A DNA stretch of 64,000 bases, taken from Wyeomyia smithii (lineage: Eukaryota; Arthropoda; Insecta; Diptera; Culicidae). Every line of letters begins with the position of its first letter. The stretch's first letter is position 1. Of this stretch, positions 1 to 11,190 are shown piece after piece. The DNA is taken from positions 236,443,392 through 236,507,391 of the forward strand of contig NC_073696.1 of NCBI RefSeq assembly GCF_029784165.1, read 5' to 3'. Position numbers and translations under genes: made by a program. The notes under the pieces were generated by a model. That model saw only the letters and a program-made list of their open reading frames with translations, ran no database searches and was not told where the DNA came from.

Positions 1-45
1 AGCAGAAAGCCATATCTCCGGGTGACCGAATATCTACCGTTATAA

Positions 46-412
46 TTTTCGGTATAAAGAGGGTCCTTCACGAAGAAACGATAGAAGTGGCGAGACGTTA
101 ACGTGGACTCAACTCCAGTAGTTTTCGTAAAATCGTGTAGTCAGCTGAGATAAATCAATGGGAGATACGTTTCGGTAGTTGTATAAGGACTTCATAAACA
201 GATGTCCGAATGTCACGTCGATACCTTCCATGAGTTCGTGTTTTCTACAGATAGATTATCAACGCGATGTAGTTTTCGGTATAACCTCTTGGAGGAAACA
301 ATAGAAGTGTCGAGACGTTAACGTGGATAGAACTTTCGTAGCTCTCGTAACATTGTGTAGTCGGCTGAGATACACCAATGGGAGACTCTCTTCGGTAGTT
401 GCATGATGATTA
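46..412 (+). repeat. Two direct repeat units, 220-bp spacing
   Basis: The string CGAGACGTTAACGTGGA occurs near 91 and again near 311. The flanking text (ATAGAAGTG before it; TGTAGTC-GCTGAGATA, CAATGGGAGA and TTCGGTAGTTG after it) aligns along both units. Divergence is moderate, so this is an old tandem or satellite-like array, possibly continuing left of the window. I do not recognise the family. Confidence 0.75.
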
Positions 413-1439
413 GTTGAGGGAATGTTCGAATATTTTAGTCTGTATTAATTTAATCGCAGTTCCGGTATTCTCGCGTGCCCTTTTTTCGGTGGTATATCAA
501 ACAGAACGAGTTCGAATCGCGTAATAATTTTCGCGGAGGTTAATATGAACTTGTAGGCGCGATATTTGCTATGAACCCGGTACCCGAATTCAGCGCATCG
601 TTTACCAAAACGAAATCTGCTGCAAACCCTACCCTTTTCTCCAACATCCCAGTGATTTCTCGTGGAAGTGCAGAGGTGTTCTCGGCTTCCAATAAAGCGA
701 GTATCACGTCAACATATTCCCATACACACTCCTTCTTTGACCTGCATTCGGATGCGGCCGGCGCTGGTATTGCCTAACATAAAGATAAGATCACCAGTTT
801 TTACACATTGAGGATGAATGTTAGTCCCAAACATCACCCATTGGTTCTCTGTGTAATTACAGCTGATCTGGCAATAACGGAGTAGCAACCGCGGGCGGTC
901 AATCATGCTCATGCTCATGCTATAATTTCTAACTTCTTAAATTCAAGTCACAGAAGTTGTTTTTAGGAAAATAGCTTAGCTGGATTCCATTCAAAATTTA
1001 TGTACAACATGTATTGCTCTAGATTAGTATTTCATCTAGATCGTTCAATTTTGAAAGTTAATTTCTTTTAGCTACTCAAGGTCAAGCCTGAACGATTTGG
1101 TGCACTTAAATCAGTTGTTTGGATCGTTTAACTGTTGAATCGTGATGTATCGTCATGCACAAAATAATTTCAGTTATTTTTTCGTATGGAGCTGCCTCCA
1201 CGTGCATCCTAGTGGAGTAGAATTAAAATTAAAATTCTCTTCTTCTTATTTTTTCTTAATTAATGGTTCTATGATTTTTGAATTTTTTGTATATATTTTT
1301 CGATTAATTTTTCAAAATTTCCGAGTTCCTGTTTTGGTTTTGCTTTGTTTCTGACTATAATCACAGACAAAAGTACGTACCACTTCTAGCAAAATTCCAA
1401 AAAAATGACTCCGATTACCTGGTGCGACACTCAGCGTTG
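413..1439. other. Unassigned non-coding stretch
   Basis: No supported gene. Between about 625 and 925 the base composition is more even and holds a (GCATGA)-like triplet run near 903-920 and short frames on both strands (about 69 codons). These lack any domain I recognise and look like part of a dispersed mosquito repeat. The rest is AT-rich. Confidence 0.5.
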
Positions 1440-2110
1440 CAAAGCGAGCGAGAAACAAAAACCTTTCTTCTCCTATCTGCTTTAGATGTTTCGTTCTCTG
1501 CTACACTTCTCAAGTCTTTTGCACACACGCTTCCGAGATACGCTTTCTTCTTCGCGTATCCGCCTGGGTAGCTGCTACTGCTGCACTGGCACGCAAAAAC
1601 TCTTTTGTCTTGCTACTCAGCGACTGTGAAAGAGTACGCGAGTTCCTGCTTGCGAGTAGGAATTCTTGACTAAAATTGCTCGACTAGGAGTGCTCGAAAA
1701 CTAAAATGCTTTCTTCATCTACCCGGTTTTGCTTCGTGCACCCACAGCCGAAAGTGGGCGAAAAATCTGTAAAGTATCGCACACTGGAACGTGTAGGGTA
1801 TCGAACTGCTTTGGTAAGTTTTTTGCAGCAGTCTTATGCAAAACCAGTCGAATCAAACCGCTACCAAAGTATTCCGTTACCCTATTTGAAATATTTTTTT
1901 GCCACTCCGCAACCGTTGCATTGCATCTATGAACGATTGTTTCCGACTGGTTGTGCTCGCGAGCAGGCGAGTACACGCGAGCAATAGAGTAGACGCGCGT
2001 GTGCGAATGCGAGCAAGAAAGATAGCGAGAAAGAACGAGAAATAGCTTGAATGGAGAATACTCCAGTGTGTAATATCGGTAGCAACGAGAACCTCACATA
2101 ACGTGTTGCG
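1440..2110. other. GCGAG-rich stretch, possible degraded element
   Basis: Motifs of the type GCGAGCGAGAAA, GCGAGTAGGAATT and GCGAGCAAGAAAG cluster at both ends of this block (about 1445 and 1960-2040). This is reminiscent of subterminal repeats of a DNA element. I could not define terminal inverted repeats or a target duplication. The two overlapping 67-93 codon frames inside are on opposite strands and have no recognisable domain. Confidence 0.3.
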
Positions 2111-2725
2111 TGCTGTTTATGAATGAGATCAACAACACTGGTGACATTTATTTAACATGTTCCGAAACTGATAAATTTGAATTTAAATTGATTCAAATTG
2201 CATTGAAATTGATCGTTATTATCATCCACTGAAAAAAATATGGTACAGTCCCTCCTCAGTTATGAGTTATTCAAGGTAAAGCTTGAATCTTGAAAAATTG
2301 ATATTAAATTGTAGTAATGTGCAACCATCAATGATTCAAAATTAATTTATTTTTTTCTGATGTATTCCTTCGATACATTCGATGGGCACTTCAGTACTAT
2401 AAATTGATAGAATAGCAAAATATTATTTGCAGAGTACAGGACACAATTATGAGGCATTTTTGACATTTTAGATAGTGGTAGACCATTTCGGTTGTAAAAT
2501 CATCCCAAATTATCACAGCAGGTATTTTATTTATAGTGTTTTACCAAGTACAAAAGTATAGGAAATTGTTCAAATATTGACTGACCAAGGATTGTGCGCC
2601 ACATCAACAATTCTGGATCACTTACCTCAATGCACCTACCAAGATTATTCATTTTCACTTGTTTTCAATAAAGTTGGCAAATCGAAATCATCTCAATTTT
2701 ATTATAAATAGGTATAACTCTCCCA
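2111..2725. other. AT-rich stretch, nothing recognised
   Basis: No frame, repeat pair or RNA gene that I can support. Confidence 0.5.
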
Positions 2726-3060
2726 GTCGGTCTCGAGGTACGATACTGTCGACTTAGATTCAAGTCTCTACTCGGGAGAGACTGTTAGTGTCAGTAGGAT
2801 CATAGCGCTAGCTCCGCAATTGTCCTGTACACTTAACCCTCTAGTACCCAATGCCGCCTTTTGGCGGGCTTCGGTCAAACCTCTTAAAAGCGCCAATAAA
2901 TACTTAAAAAGTGTTTATAATGATTCATAGTGATTTTGGCGAAGCCAGTCTAAAAATTAATATGGGCACTAGAGCGTTAACAGCTGGCTGCGAAGTCTGT
3001 GTATAATAAACAGAAGGTCGAGTACCGAATCACAACGTAGCATCAAGGCTTTGGTTTTTT
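2726..3060 (+). repeat. tRNA-derived SINE, interrupted
   Basis: This matches the copies at 3083-3288 and 30299-30502: TCTCGAGGTACGAT at the head, GGGAGAGACTGTTAGTGTCAG in the middle, and AAGGTC...CCGAATC...CAAGGCTTTG at the tail. It is split at a TTAA within the sequence corresponding to CACTAAACAG of the other copies, by the MITE at 2837-2976. The B box is degenerate (ATTCAAGTCT instead of GGTTCGAGTCT), so this copy is older than its neighbour. Confidence 0.85.
2837..2976. mobile_element. TTAA-flanked MITE (CCCTCTAGTGCCC ends)
   Basis: TTAA at 2833-2836 and 2977-2980 brackets a 140-bp element starting CCCTCTAGTACCCA and ending TGGGCACTAGAGCG. It shares ends and interior (the TTTTAGAGGTTT-like and GGCGGCA-like stretches, here reverse-complemented) with the copies at 32508-32649 and 46610-46753. 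TTAA target duplication is the hallmark of the piggyBac superfamily. At this length it can only be a non-autonomous derivative. Confidence 0.85.
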
Positions 3061-3082
3061 AGGTTGTTTATAAGACACGACC

Positions 3083-3288
3083 AAGATGGTCTCGAGGTAC
3101 GATGCTGGCCCAACAAGCCAGTCATCGTAGGTTCGAGTCTCGGCTCGGGAGAGACTGTTAGTGTCAGTAGGATCGTAGCGCTAGCACCGCAATTGTCCTG
3201 TACACTAAACAGTCGGTTGCGAAGTCTGTGTATAAAATACAGAAGGTCAAGTTCCGAATCGGATTGTTGCACCAAGGCTTTGTATTGC
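3083..3288 (+). repeat. tRNA-derived SINE with 15-bp target duplication
   Basis: The direct repeat TTATAAGACACGACC lies at 3068-3082 and 3289-3303 and bounds the element. A pol III B box (GGTTCGAGTCT, 3130-3140) follows a tRNA-like head with an A-box-like segment. The body carries GAGAGACTGTTAGTGTCAG and the 3' end is CACCAAGGCTTTG plus a short tail. It inserted a few bases beyond the 3' end of the older SINE copy. Feilai-like by resemblance; the family name is not verified. Confidence 0.9.
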
Positions 3289-3303
3289 TTATAAGACACG
3301 ACC

Positions 3304-5839
3304 GCAAGGGTAACGTAGAATTATGCCAACCTGACCTACGTCAATCTCTTTTCAGCAGTAGGTTTAAGAATACACTCGTTTGGGGTTCAATTTAATATTG
3401 TGAAGCGGTAAATTGCAGTGATAACTCTCTTTCAACTCTTTTTATTAATTGATTGGTAATCTTGAGAGAACACACACTTCAAGCAAGCAAACAAGATGAA
3501 ACTATCATACACACGCGCTACTGGCGCTACGCGACGCGACAGATTCGGACAAAACTACTGATATGTCCGAACATGTTCAGCAATGCGGTACAGTGCTGCG
3601 GTCCGCCGGTTGGTCCGTCGGCCGTAAATCGCTGCGATTGAATGAGTTAGCTTGCTATGCTAAAATGAACTGCTGCTCTGTTAGCCAGGCATCAGGTACA
3701 ATCTTTTTTGTACTGTCTTCCAAGGATATGTATTCTGTTGCTGTTTGTTCGCAATACCTATCCGCGCTGGCAGTCCGATAGTTACATTGAGAATGTATTG
3801 ACAACAGAACATCACAAAAGAAAACGAAAAATGTACTTCGTGTGTCGATTCGGCATTATTTGGAGGATGTTTTTGGGATTGCGAATGTAGAAAATAGAAG
3901 AAGCTGTTTTTTATACAGACGTTCGTGTCCGCACTACACAAACAGGGCGTTTCGGTATCAGCCCGAATCACCCGGAGACATTCTTCCTCTCTTTTTTCAT
4001 TTGCCAATGATGGATGTCGTGTGACGGCTGTTAAGAAAGGCTGTGGGAAGAAGAAGCGTAAAAATTTCTCGGCACCTTACCGACAGCCTTCGTGCATATT
4101 AAAGCAAACTCGGCAATAGAGCGGCAGTGCAATGAAGGATGTTGTATCGCATACCGAAAGTTATATACAACCATACATGCTCTCGTCAACATGGGAGTAA
4201 GGTGAACAGCATATTTTACAAAAGTTCACATCAATGGACAACGTAATTCTAATTCCCTAACAAAAAAAAAGGTGAACAGCAAAGAAAATAAAAGCATTCG
4301 TGTATGCCTAGTTCAGGCGGCAACGTTATAATCGCAATATATTCTATCTGTCGGCTGTCTTTATTCTGCCAATACCACTACTGTCATAGAGGGACGCTCT
4401 CGGATGTCATAAAAAACTGCATAACTACATAATGAAAACTAAATTTCTGCATGCTAGCTTTTATACGTGACTACTGAGAGGTAAATTTCAAGTAGGCGAG
4501 TTTGTTGTGGGTTGGAGCAAGTAAAACAACAACAACAACAAATCGGTTATAACGTCAGATCGTTTGCATACTTTGGCATCGACTATTCTGAGGAAAAAAG
4601 CCATCTTTCAGCTCTAATCGATCGAAACATTCCACTATATTTTTCAATAGTACAATAGTTAGCTTAACAAAATCATACTTTTCCACACAGCTAATTTTCC
4701 ATTAGATTGCTGTTAAAATGAAGGATATCTGTTGGAAGCTGACTGAGTTGCAAGCATCTGAAATTGGAAAATTTTCGTGACGTTCTCAATGTTTCGTATT
4801 TTCATAAAAGTGATCCATAATTGCAGAACGTCTATTGGTCTGATTGTTTCTCCTGTAGTTATAGATTTTTTTATTTTGTATTCAACCACTTATTATTTTT
4901 GCTATTTAATCGATTCTCCTGGACATAAGATAGTTATGTTTTCAATTTGCATAACATATTTTTTTAACAAGTGATATATACCTTCAATTTTTTTAGTTTT
5001 AATTTTCGTCTTTTGCATTTATCTATTCTCACAGTTGTTTTGAACTGACTTAAATAACATGAAACACAAAAGTTATCAGTGATTGTGGGCGATCCATAAT
5101 GGTAGGGGAGTGTATTTATTTTCTGTTTATCTCGTTCATTGATTTTTATTATTTTTAATTTTTCAAGTTTCCAACATTTCAAATTTCGTTGTTTGATTAC
5201 TCTATTTTTCTGACATTTTGTTTTCGAATTTTAACTAACTAACGAATAGTAACTAAAATTTCAATTTTGTTACATTTCTTTTAAATTTCGAAACTTCTAA
5301 ATCAATCCGGCGCTGTAATTTGTATTTGGATTTTTGATTATTTATTCTTTAATTGCGTTGTGTCTGTCTTTTGATTTTTCATACTTTTAACTATTGGACG
5401 TCTAAGTTTTTCATTCTTTCTTCGTACGTGTTCCCATCCATCCATTCCCCGCTTGTTGAACTATTTTTGAATTTTCATTTGTTTTTTTGACGTTGCCTAG
5501 CGTCTATATCGAAGTTAGACCCCTGAATTTGAAAATCTAGTAATTCAACCAGGGAAAACCAGAGAAAAGTGGTCAGGTTTTGAGCGCTTATTTTGCAGTC
5601 ATCTATTTTCAGGTTTTGGAGGTTTTGGCATCAATCGATCAGAAATTCTTTTACGGTTAAATTTATGTAACAAAAACAAACTATTGTTTGAGATACACTA
5701 TTGAAAAATTGGTAATTAATATCGATTGTCTAAATCATACCGCGCAGCCAATCACTACCTCTCTTCCCAAGCACAGTCGACACTAACGGATACAATCGAT
5801 CTGACTTTGTTGTTATTGTTGTTGTCACTTTCTGTTTCC
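3304..5839. other. Long AT-rich non-coding stretch
   Basis: Only short overlapping frames on both strands (60-108 codons) without recognisable domains. There is a short (CAA)n run near 4525-4541 and a GTTGTT-rich run near 5810-5825. No splice-bounded exon or mobile element could be supported. Confidence 0.5.
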
Positions 5840-6348
5840 GATGTTTATGCTGCTGCTAGCGGAAAAAACCTTGCAAATGTGCATTTTTTTTGTTGGTGTT
5901 AATTTTACGACAGCAGCCGGCGCCCCATCATTCTGATTCCAAAACCGCACCAGTGACATGCGGACGCTAGGTGATAGCAGCTGAAAGGAGGAAATACAAA
6001 ATAGTACCGGTCATCTCGTGCCGGTTTCATCCGTAATGCTGGTGGCTTTAATAGTAAATGGCTACTACAAAACACTTAAATGGCTGGAATTCTGGACGGA
6101 CTAACCAGGAAACTATAATCGGCAACTGGCACCTTTTGGTGCCTCGAAATTTTGGAACAGAAGCGGCTAATTGAATTTTCTGTTCTACCAAATACTGCTG
6201 CTAGCGGAAAAAACCTTGCAAAAATGCATGTTTGTGTTGGTGTTAATATTACGACAGCGGCCGGCGCAGCTTTCAAGAAACATTTGTCTCTACCATTCCA
6301 TCATCTATGTAGCCCCTCCCTTTTTCTAATTATCTGACGAAGCCTTGG

Positions 6349-6386
6349 TATAAAACGTAACGTTCGAACATTTCACCCCATCAGTT
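6349..6386 (+). promoter_or_regulatory. Core-promoter-like TATA plus Inr in array unit
   Basis: TATAAAA at 6349-6355 is followed by TCAGTT (arthropod initiator type) at 6381-6386. The first T of the TATA lies 34 nt before the initiator A, slightly longer than the usual 30 or so. The arrangement is repeated exactly in the next unit. No reading frame of note follows, so any product would be non-coding or the match is fortuitous. Confidence 0.35.
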
Positions 6387-6801
6387 TTATTATTAAACCG
6401 TACCGGATACATACGGACGCTCTGTGTTAGCAGCTAAAAGGAGGAAAAACAAAATAGTACCGGTCATCTCGTTCTGGTTTCACCCGTAATGCTGGTGGCT
6501 TTAGTTGTAAATGGCTAGTGCAAAACACTTAAATGGCTGGAATTCTGGGCGGACTAACCAGGAAACTATAATCGGCAACTGGCACCTTTTGGTGCCTCGA
6601 AATTTTGGTACAGAAGCGGCTAATTGAATTTTCTGTTTTACCAAATGCTGCTGCTAGCGGAAAAAACCTTGCAAAAATGCATGTTTGTGTTGGTGTTAAT
6701 ATTACGACAGCGGCCGGCGTAGCTTTCAAGAAACATTTGTCTCTACCATTCCATCATCTATGTAGCCCCTCCTTCTTTCTAATTATCTGACGAAGCCTTG
6801 G

Positions 6802-6839
6802 TATAAAACGTATCGTTCGAACATTTCACCCCATCAGTT
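6802..6839 (+). promoter_or_regulatory. Second copy of TATA plus Inr-like segment
   Basis: TATAAAA at 6802-6808 and TCAGTT at 6834-6839 with the same 34-nt spacing as in the previous unit. The intervening sequence differs at very few positions. Confidence 0.35.
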
Positions 6840-7085
6840 TCATTATTAAACCGTACCGGATACATACGGACGCTCGGTGTTAACAGCTAAAAAGAGGAAA
6901 AACAAAATAGTACCGGTCATGTCGTGCCGCTTTCACCTGTTATGCTGGTGGATGTTAGTAATAAATGGCTACTGCGAAATACTAAAATGGCTGGAATTCT
7001 GGACGGACTAACTAGTAAACGAGATTAATCGGCAACTAGTACCTTTTGGTGCCTCGAAATTTCATTACAGAAGTTTTGTAAAAGA

Positions 7086-8113
7086 AGCGTTGCAATTCCC
7101 TCTACTATTTGCTTCAATGGAATATTTTTTTTTATAAGAATACGGTAGTCAACGTCATGCGGTCGTGTCTTGAATACCACCCTCCTACTTTTTTAGTTAT
7201 TTTGGTTTTGTTTATTTTTATATTCAAAAAAACCAATTCGTCTTTCGAATTATTATACCATATTGCTATTTTTACCATAACCTAAATATCAAAATAGCCG
7301 AAGCACAATAAAGAAATCATGGAACTAATTATAACAGAATGGCTTAATTTTCAAATTAATTGACCATAAACAAATACATTCCAAATGATCACTATGTAGC
7401 AGCACTATCTTCAACAGCGGCTAGCATCGGCAAGTGGTGAGCATGCAATCACGACAACTTCACCCCGATGCTCTCACAAATGACATAATGATTCGTCAAT
7501 CAACTTTTGAGATGTTCCGCAGCTCATTAGGCCTTCATTAGTGGCCCGGCCGCATCGGTATAGTACTCTCGACCTGGCCGTCAGACGAGCTGATGGTCGA
7601 TCTTCGAGAGCACACAAACACAAAAAAAAATCGATATCAATCATCAAATGGGAGCAATCGAACAGGTCGGGTATTGGTTCAGAAAAAATGACGACGCGCT
7701 GATGAAGTTATGTTTTATCTTTGTTCTCCAAGAAGGCCACCATTGATGGAGAAAACCGTCCAACTTTATGTCGTTTTTTTTGGGTCCACTGATGGAGTTA
7801 ATGTTTTCTGTTTTGGCCTTTTTCTACGAGGACAAAAAAAAATTGGTGGGTTTGAATAAAATTTAACCGTCTGAGACGGTACATGGTCTGATACCGTCTG
7901 ATTAACAATAAATTGTTGTGAAAATGAATTACATTTAATACATATTATCAAATGCTTTCAGGAGAGGTTTTCTTACTAATCTCCACAGGTGATAATTTGT
8001 TGTAACGAAGAGAAGATGGAGTTTGCATTTTTATTCGTTTACTCCTTAAGCTCAAAATTAATATGATCAGTAATTACATCGTACTTGCCTACGGTCACTC
8101 GTTTCTGCCGCAG
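7086..8113. other. Unassigned non-coding stretch
   Basis: AT-rich with a more GC-balanced patch near 7430-7620. No repeat partner elsewhere in the window and no convincing frame. Confidence 0.45.
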
Positions 8114-8252
8114 TAATTTGGATGATCATTGCTTCGGACGAGCCGCGGCGAATTTATAATGAGATGGCGCAACCGACTCAATGTAAATGCTCGAACATAG
8201 GTGATGATTATAGTTGGCCTTCGAGATGACTTGTGTGAAAATAATCTTACCT
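8114..8252 (+). other. Speculative internal exon (splice signals only)
   Basis: A pyrimidine-containing acceptor (CTCGTTTCTGCCGCAG, ending at 8113) and a strong donor (CT|GTAAGT, GT at 8253-8254) bound 139 nt. No recognisable protein is encoded. A 124-codon minus-strand frame (8095-8469) overlaps it and also has no domain I know. Splice-like motifs 140 nt apart arise by chance, so confidence is low. Confidence 0.12.
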
Positions 8253-10380
8253 GTAAGTAAAAAAAGGAGGGAAAAAATAAGTTTAGTTTTGATATATCAC
8301 CACTTTCACAACATAATTGGAACTCGACGGTAAGCTCAAGATCACGAAACACTTGCTGCACACAATGACCTTTCAAACCTGACGCAATCTTATTTTCCGC
8401 ATCGCTCGACAAACATAACTCGGGCAACATACTTATCGACCCACATCTCTTTATGTTAATCTCGTACACGTAGGAAAAAATGCGCTACCTATATCATATT
8501 CCTACCGTCCACCCACCGAAGGCGCAGAGATTCACCCAACGCGAGGGCTAGCTTTTTGTTGAAGTTTGACTAAGTCCTTTCGTTTTCTTTCTTTTCATCA
8601 GTGCTTTCGCTGGCATCTTCAGCCGACGCAGACCTAACCACTCTGCTCTAGCTTGCATGACTGTGCTGTAACTTAACCCACTGCTAGTTCTTTGCTGACT
8701 CAATACTGGCCGGTCACTGCTTCAGTCTTGGAAGCTGTTGTCAATGTGAATTGGTTGAAGGCTGGATTCGTACGATACACTGGAAGGAGCGAAAGCTTTC
8801 AACCAGCCTCGCTAAGCTGTTGGTCTAGAGGAAAGTTGAGTAGATTCTTATAGACACCCGGTTTTTTCTATGGTTTCCCACACAGGAGTGGACACACTTA
8901 ACTGAATTTACTGCGGTGGTGGGCTCTCAACTCACCGGTGCGGTAATAATTTCACTTTCAACCAAATTAACTGACTTCATTACTGGTTAGTCAATTGGAT
9001 AATCAACCGCATCGTCAGACCGTCAGACCGTGCCTTGTGAAGGGTTTCGGACGGAAGATGATTCTCTCTCTCTTGAGAAAAAGAGCTGTGGTTCAGTTGA
9101 TTTTTTTTTCTCTCTTAATTATTTCTTAGAAAGGTATTGCAATCATTGGAGAACGAAAAGTCAACTCAATTATTCATCTATCTAACGGTATGTTTTTCCA
9201 TGCACAAAACCATTATCTACAACTTTATCAAAAACACTGAACCGATCGAACAAATCGTTTCAGCTCTAGTTGTATCATCAATTACTCGGTTCAGGAAATA
9301 TTCCCAAAATTTGATTTCTCGTTAGCACTAAGAACTGTGTGCTGACATATGAGTTTACTGAACACAGGGCCTATTAATGAGAAAAATATTTTAAGAGCCA
9401 GAACGATTTGTATAATCGAAGCGATGTCTCCGGCAAAGTTGTAGTTAATAATTTTGTCTATCAAAAAACATTCCATTTCTACATACTTTGACATAGTTTT
9501 GGTTGTTTAATATGCCACTGGAATCAGATATTTTCCCAACAATGTAGAATTTCCTTCCAATATAATAAACAATGGAAAACACGTTGAAGTTCTCTGTATA
9601 TAAATTTCGGCAAGGCATTTGATCGTATGATTGATATTATCGCTCCTTCTCAATTTGAGTCTGCCCTGGAAGTGGCTTGAATCATATTCAACTAAAAGGC
9701 TATAAATCATGAAATTTTTTATTTTGTGCCTAAACAACATTTACTTCCTTCTCGAATAAATGAAAGTAAGTAGTAATATGCTGACGATGCTTTTTTGCTT
9801 TCAAAACCAAATGATAGATGAATTTAGGTCTCAGATAGGTCTCAGCGAGCAATACAGTGATTTCAGACATTGCGGGATTTTTTAAATCGTGAATTCTTTC
9901 GGGGATCTTGGTCTAGTAGAACACTAAGATCGGTCAAACGATCTACTATATGAAGCGTAACATTGTTAATAGAGATGGGCCCATAGAAGGGTGAAAGGTC
10001 ATAGTCACAAAATTTGGAATATTAGTAATGAGTTTATAACGACGGCACCAGTAAACGAAAATATTAGGCAAATGCTGAAGACGATGGCAATCCTCGATTG
10101 ACCAAACTACAATAAAGCAAGGTTACAGAATCCACTTTGAGAAGCGGGTGGTGGTAGGTTCAAATCATAGTATAATCAGATCATTCGATGTCTACAGACC
10201 TAAGCATAGCTTTATTCTCTAGCTGCCTACTAACCAGTAGTGTTCTAGATCATTTTGACAAATAACTCTTGACAGAAATAAGTCTCTTTGACAATAAAAC
10301 TGGCCAGAGGGACATTCAGTTATTCTTCGGGAAATTGTAACTGAAGATAATATTGGCCTGATGCAGGGAGTTACGAAGTT
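8253..10380. other. Unassigned stretch with a GC-balanced patch
   Basis: From about 8500 to 9060 the composition rises in GC and contains, on the minus strand, two TCAGTTAA initiator-like words. This could be promoter or 5' UTR sequence, but upstream ATGs are present and no splice donor stands out. From 9060 to 10380 it is AT-rich with no recognised feature. Confidence 0.3.
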
Positions 10381-10730
10381 TTTTTTTTATTCTCGCTTAT
10401 TTTCCGTCGGTCTAGTTCCGCCACTGTTGTGGCCAATCACCGACGCCCAGGGAGGCGACTCCACACCTAGGACCCTAACTCACGACCCGTTGATTAACGG
10501 ACTGGCGCCAGCGGCTTTACTTCCTCATGCGATGGAAGGCGTGATCCCAGAGATTTTTCGCCTCAGAAAATCTCCCGGTGTCGGCTAGGATTGAATCTAG
10601 ACCAGTGGGTTGGTTGTGAGTGGATCACGCCACCTCACAACCATCGACACCATGTCGGCGGTGGGATTCGAACCCAGGCGTCGAGCGTGGTTGGCGGAGA
10701 CATAACCAACCACACTAGGCCCCCGCTGAT
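10381..10730 (-). repeat. tRNA-derived SINE with 13-bp target duplication
   Basis: GAGTTACGAAGTT occurs at 10368-10380 and 10731-10743. On the minus strand the element starts with a tRNA-like head. Its A-box-like word TAGTGTGGTTGG is the complement of 10706-10717 and its B box GGTTCGAATCC is the complement of 10664-10674. The A-rich tail is read as T-run 10379-10389, adjacent to the left duplication, as expected for LINE-driven retroposition. It differs in sequence from the other SINE family in this window. Confidence 0.88.
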
Positions 10731-10743
10731 GAGTTACGAAGTT

Positions 10744-11190
10744 GTAAACGTAGAAAGGAAAGGTGAAAAAGTATATACACAAGCACGATTATAACAGTCA
10801 TGGCACTTACTCTCCATGGTTATTTTGCTAAAAGAGAAATATGGAATACAGCAAACACCCGGCCGATATCACAAAAGATAACTGTTTCTGGTTCATATAG
10901 AAATATTTTATAAATGAGCATCTTATTTCCAACAGAGCTACTACATTGTTGGAGAATAACGTGATAAGAAGTAGAATGAAGTAGACAGAAATAGGCCAAA
11001 ACAACATCGCCAAACGAATGACAGTGTGCATCTCTTCGATGTGCGAGTGTCAGTCGACCATCTGTTCTTTGTGTAAGAGGCGACTTTTATTCTATATTTA
11101 CGAGCAAAGGCCTACTGCGACGCCCACAATGAAAGCGAAATCAAATGGAAATGTTGACCGTTTACAAGCCTGCTCCCAGTCAAATACGAG
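10744..11190. other. Unassigned AT-rich stretch
   Basis: No supported feature. Confidence 0.5.

Larger units (their letters stand above)
5840..7085 (+). repeat. Tandem array, about 453-bp period
   Basis: The string ATAGTACCGGTCAT starts at 6001, 6454 and 6908, giving spacings of 453 and 454. Each full unit contains CTGCTAGCGGAAAAAACCTTG, a GGCACCTTTTGGTGCC perfect short hairpin, and a TATA/Inr-like segment. The first unit (about 5840-6000) has a deletion removing the promoter-like segment, and the last decays after about 7080. The full units keep matching 61-codon plus frames and 66-codon minus frames with only a few replacements. That is what recent duplication alone would give, so I do not call a gene. 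Confidence 0.9.

Noticed and set aside
6132..6155. GGCACCTTTTGGTGCC hairpin as a histone-type 3' stem-loop
   Set aside because: The size fits (6-bp stem, 4-nt loop) but the loop-closing pair and loop sequence do not match the histone consensus, and no histone coding sequence is nearby.
8095..8469. 124-codon minus frame
   Set aside because: No domain, no supporting splice layout on the minus strand, and a polypurine tract crosses it; length is within chance for this window.
10600..10730. tRNA gene on the minus strand
   Set aside because: A and B boxes are present but the region is the head of a retroposed SINE with an A-rich tail and target duplication.
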